Below are positions 61,291-64,000 of a stretch of 64,000 bases of DNA, in pieces. This stretch comes from Echinococcus granulosus (Eukaryota > Platyhelminthes > Cestoda > Cyclophyllidea > Taeniidae). Position 1 is the stretch's first letter. Every line of letters starts with the position of its first letter. Location: assembly GCF_000524195.1 (NCBI RefSeq), contig NW_020170396.1, positions 326,378 through 390,377 of the forward strand. Direction: 5' to 3'. The position numbers and the translations under genes were made by a program. The notes beneath the pieces are model-generated. The model made no database searches and was not told where the DNA came from. It worked only from the letters and a program-made list of their open reading frames with translations.

Positions 61291-62459
61291 TCATACCCGA
61301 CATTGCACCTCTACCTCGCATGTAATGCCCCAAGGCGTGGGAAAAAATCTGGTCTTCATATTATAGAGACATTTAATGTAATTACATGTTGATTTGTAAG
61401 ATTCCACAGTGCCACGCAACTCCGTCACAGACATTGTCTCATTTGGCTCATCGGGCAACAGAAGCCACAAAATTTCACCCACATCTATTGTCTGGCTAAA
61501 AATAAATTCCCTCCAACCCCTGATTAGTGATGCCAGCGACAGTGGTAGATCCATGGCTTCTAATTGTCGTTCGGAATCCCTCTTCATTATTAATCATAAT
61601 TTTTCCAAACGAAAACGATGGACAAGGTAGTAATAAGCCTATTATGACATTCAAGTTGCCCCTAAAGTCTTATTGGTTTAAGTAAATTTATTATGGCAGA
61701 TTTTACAACTGACATGGAGGTCATAACTTCTTAAACTTTATTATTACAAATGCCACCATGGTGTCATGCCCTACTCACTTCCGATTGATTTGTTTTCATT
61801 GGTTAGAACGGCACAGGACAGGACAGGAATGCTATCGCGGACATGCCCTTTGCCACAACAATAGCAGTGGCACTGCATCTCTCAGGTTATCTGTCGGGTA
61901 AATCGTTGTGCAAATCACCGTAATTTGTCACATTGTTAAAAGTAGCTTGTTTTGAGGGGATAGCCTAGAATTAACTACTGCAAGTAATATTTGTTACAGT
62001 AGAACCCACCATCCTTTTAATGCAACCATACGTGACTGCGATTGCACTACTCACGTTTCCAGTCTCTCTTTACCGCTATAAAAGCGTAATTGATAGATTC
62101 CTGACACTTCAGAGAGAATTTCAGCGCTAGAACGACTGCGGAGTGGCTGGATATGTCCAATACCTGCGACAAGTCATCGAATCACTGTATTAGCTTTCAT
62201 CTTCTGGGCTTCACATGACGTGAGGTTTTCAAAGGAAGCTTGAATTGATTTGTGCAAATAAATAACATAAAAAGACGGGAACCCTAAAGACCCAAAACAG
62301 AAGACCCAAAAAACACCTGGTGGATCTCTCTCGCACATCCAATGGATGCAGAGGCGTGACCTTGGGTGGGGAGGTCAAAGGTGGCATAAAATAAGATATC
62401 TGTCTGTAGTTCAGCCGAAGCAGTAAAGATCCAGCAATATTCGATGATCTTGTAACAAT
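61291..62459 (-). other. coding-like exons of an unidentified minus-strand gene
   Basis: The best exon is 62459-62317 (acceptor tttcacccag with a long T-rich tract, donor GTGTTT). It is open in one frame through CYKIIEYCWIFTASAELQTD and FYATFDLPTQGHASASIGCA. Downstream on the same strand, 61587-61291 is open for 98 codons (e.g. DLPLSLASLIRGWREFIF and TMSVTELRGTVESYKST). Neither matches a family I recognise, and the link between them is not established. The first exon has the stronger splice support. Confidence 0.33.
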
Positions 62460-64000
62460 CTGGGTGAAACCAAGTAAGAAAAAAAAAGGGTAGAAAGAAG
62501 TAACAATCATAATAAATATACATCCTTGCACCACTCGCTTCAAACAGATTCTGCAGAGTACAGAGATCGATGCATTATTTTTAATTGTGGTGCATTGCAC
62601 AGTCCTCAAAACTTCTCTTTCCTCTAATCACATATCCCAGTGAAATCTGCCTATAAAGATTGGAAACAATTTGTCACAAAGTCTTCGTCGATCAAAAGTG
62701 TTGAGACTAATTTTAAAAGCACTAAGCGAACTATGCCTACAATCAAGGCCGGTTTTGCCCGCATGTAGCGCTACAATCCTTCCCTGAGAAATAACATGGC
62801 ATACCAGCCTGAAAGAATGTCCCGAGTTAATGTACAGAAGGATCACAGGACTATATACTTGAAGAGGATGATGACAGAACGGTGGAGATGAGGTAACCGA
62901 GCACTTAAATGGAAAACAGGAGAAAACAAATCCTATTTTGCTAAATGCTTCCTCATTTTGAGCATCATCTCGAACGCTCTCCGTAACCATCATTCTGCTT
63001 CTAGTGAATCGTAGTCCACCACGCGTCAGAAATGAAGGCCGTACGATGGATACTCCTTAATTCATTGAGAAACCATCGGGTCCTGTGTTAGAGTGGACGA
63101 TATTCTACAGCGACCATATCCCGTATCAAGCATACCTCCTATGAGCATTTGTCTTAAGGTCAAATGAGGGAGGAAGGACCACGCCCTCATGTCATGGCCA
63201 TTAGTAGCTCGGCCTACAGCAAACTTTCGATAGGCTACTGGCCGTTATGCAGGACCGGAAATTAAGACTGTTGTCAAAGGTCACTGCGATGCCCCTATCT
63301 CTGCTCCTGTGAGTTGCTACAAGCTCACCCATCTTCAGCCCCCTGTAACGTTAATTTTGAACATCACTGGTCGGCAACATCAAGATTGTTGCTCCTTGTT
63401 AATTGAACACTTTTACACCTTTCACAAAGGCAGCTCCCTAGTCCTACTTGAAGACGGCATAAGATGTACGTGTTTGAAGTAAACTTAGCCCGGAATGTAC
63501 AAGGCAGCTAATGAGCTATTAAGGCTCCGCGTAGTTAAATGAATATCGCCCTAATATAGACATTCTAATGTTGTCTTCTTGTTGTTCTAGACATTGTTGG
63601 GATCACTGACATTAAATTATTAAAAAGGAATCATTTGAGCGATACGCACCTCTTGGGAGGCCTAACTCATCCCAGTTACTTTCGCACACAAGAAGGAGGC
63701 TAGGCCGAGGGAAAGCGATGCGAGTGTGAAAAGAGGCGAAAGTACTTAGGCGAGTCACGCTGCCACCTCTCTGCGTGTCACACCGCGTTCCTCTCCCGCA
63801 TCGATTAGTGCCTCTGGGAAGGCATTTTCTAGCATCCACGCTCCTTGCCGGCGAGCGTTAAAGGCCAACCAGGCACAAAAATGATGCTATTGTGGCGGTT
63901 AGGCACGCAGAAGCGAGTGGGAAACGTGTCCTTTCACTGATTATCCATGTGTATGGCAAGAGCCAGTCCAGTTCACACACTGTCAATCAGAATGTGTAGA
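62460..64000. other. no gene resolved
   Basis: A minus-strand frame at 62.63-62.99 kb begins MMVTESVRDDAQNEEAF and may be an early exon of the preceding model. The rest, to the window end, shows nothing recognisable. Confidence 0.4.

Overview
The window looks like nuclear DNA of a flatworm, most likely a tapeworm. Genes are intron-rich with GT-AG introns, spacing is wide, base composition is moderately AT-rich, and two genes are built from strings of tiny phase-1 exons, a style best known from parasitic flatworms. Lineage is inferred from gene style only. There is one assembly gap of 100 N at 53738-53837.

Five genes can be read with confidence. (1) 3560-11829, minus strand: a Shc adaptor with PTB and SH2 domains in seven exons. 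(2) 22376-27703, plus: a 19-exon gene whose first third is a run of 12-75 nt phase-1 exons and whose last five exons encode an arrestin-like fold. (3) 38038-49355, plus: a 21-exon gene made entirely of 21-81 nt phase-1 exons, encoding a low-complexity Ser/Tyr/Arg/Pro-rich protein of about 339 residues. (4) 56178-56840, plus: transcription factor NF-YA. (5) 58246-58587, plus: an intronless thioredoxin with an unusual buried-site residue.

Genes 2 and 3 are the most unusual part. Adjacent and on the same strand, they share one architecture: an ATG exon ending after the first base of a codon, then cassettes that nearly all start and end in phase 1, so almost any exon could be skipped without a frameshift. 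Neither has a visible signal peptide, unlike the classical secreted micro-exon gene products of schistosomes. Gene 3 also shows two candidate alternative 3' ends and carries an antisense open frame inside one intron.

Weaker coding signals, which I cannot name, lie at 1259-1487 (+), 13776-14423 (-), 15888-18439 (+), 33387-33936 (-), 61291-62459 (-) and 54628-54721 (+, possible upstream NF-YA exon). Non-coding structure includes a diverged dispersed repeat with four copies (about 15.1, 31.3-32.0, 36.6-36.8 and 59.1-60.1 kb), a long inverted repeat (35588-35769 against 36372-36552), short hairpins and dinucleotide repeats. CCAAT boxes matching the NF-Y consensus occur before gene 2 and before the NF-YA coding exon, suggesting but not showing regulation by the factor encoded here.
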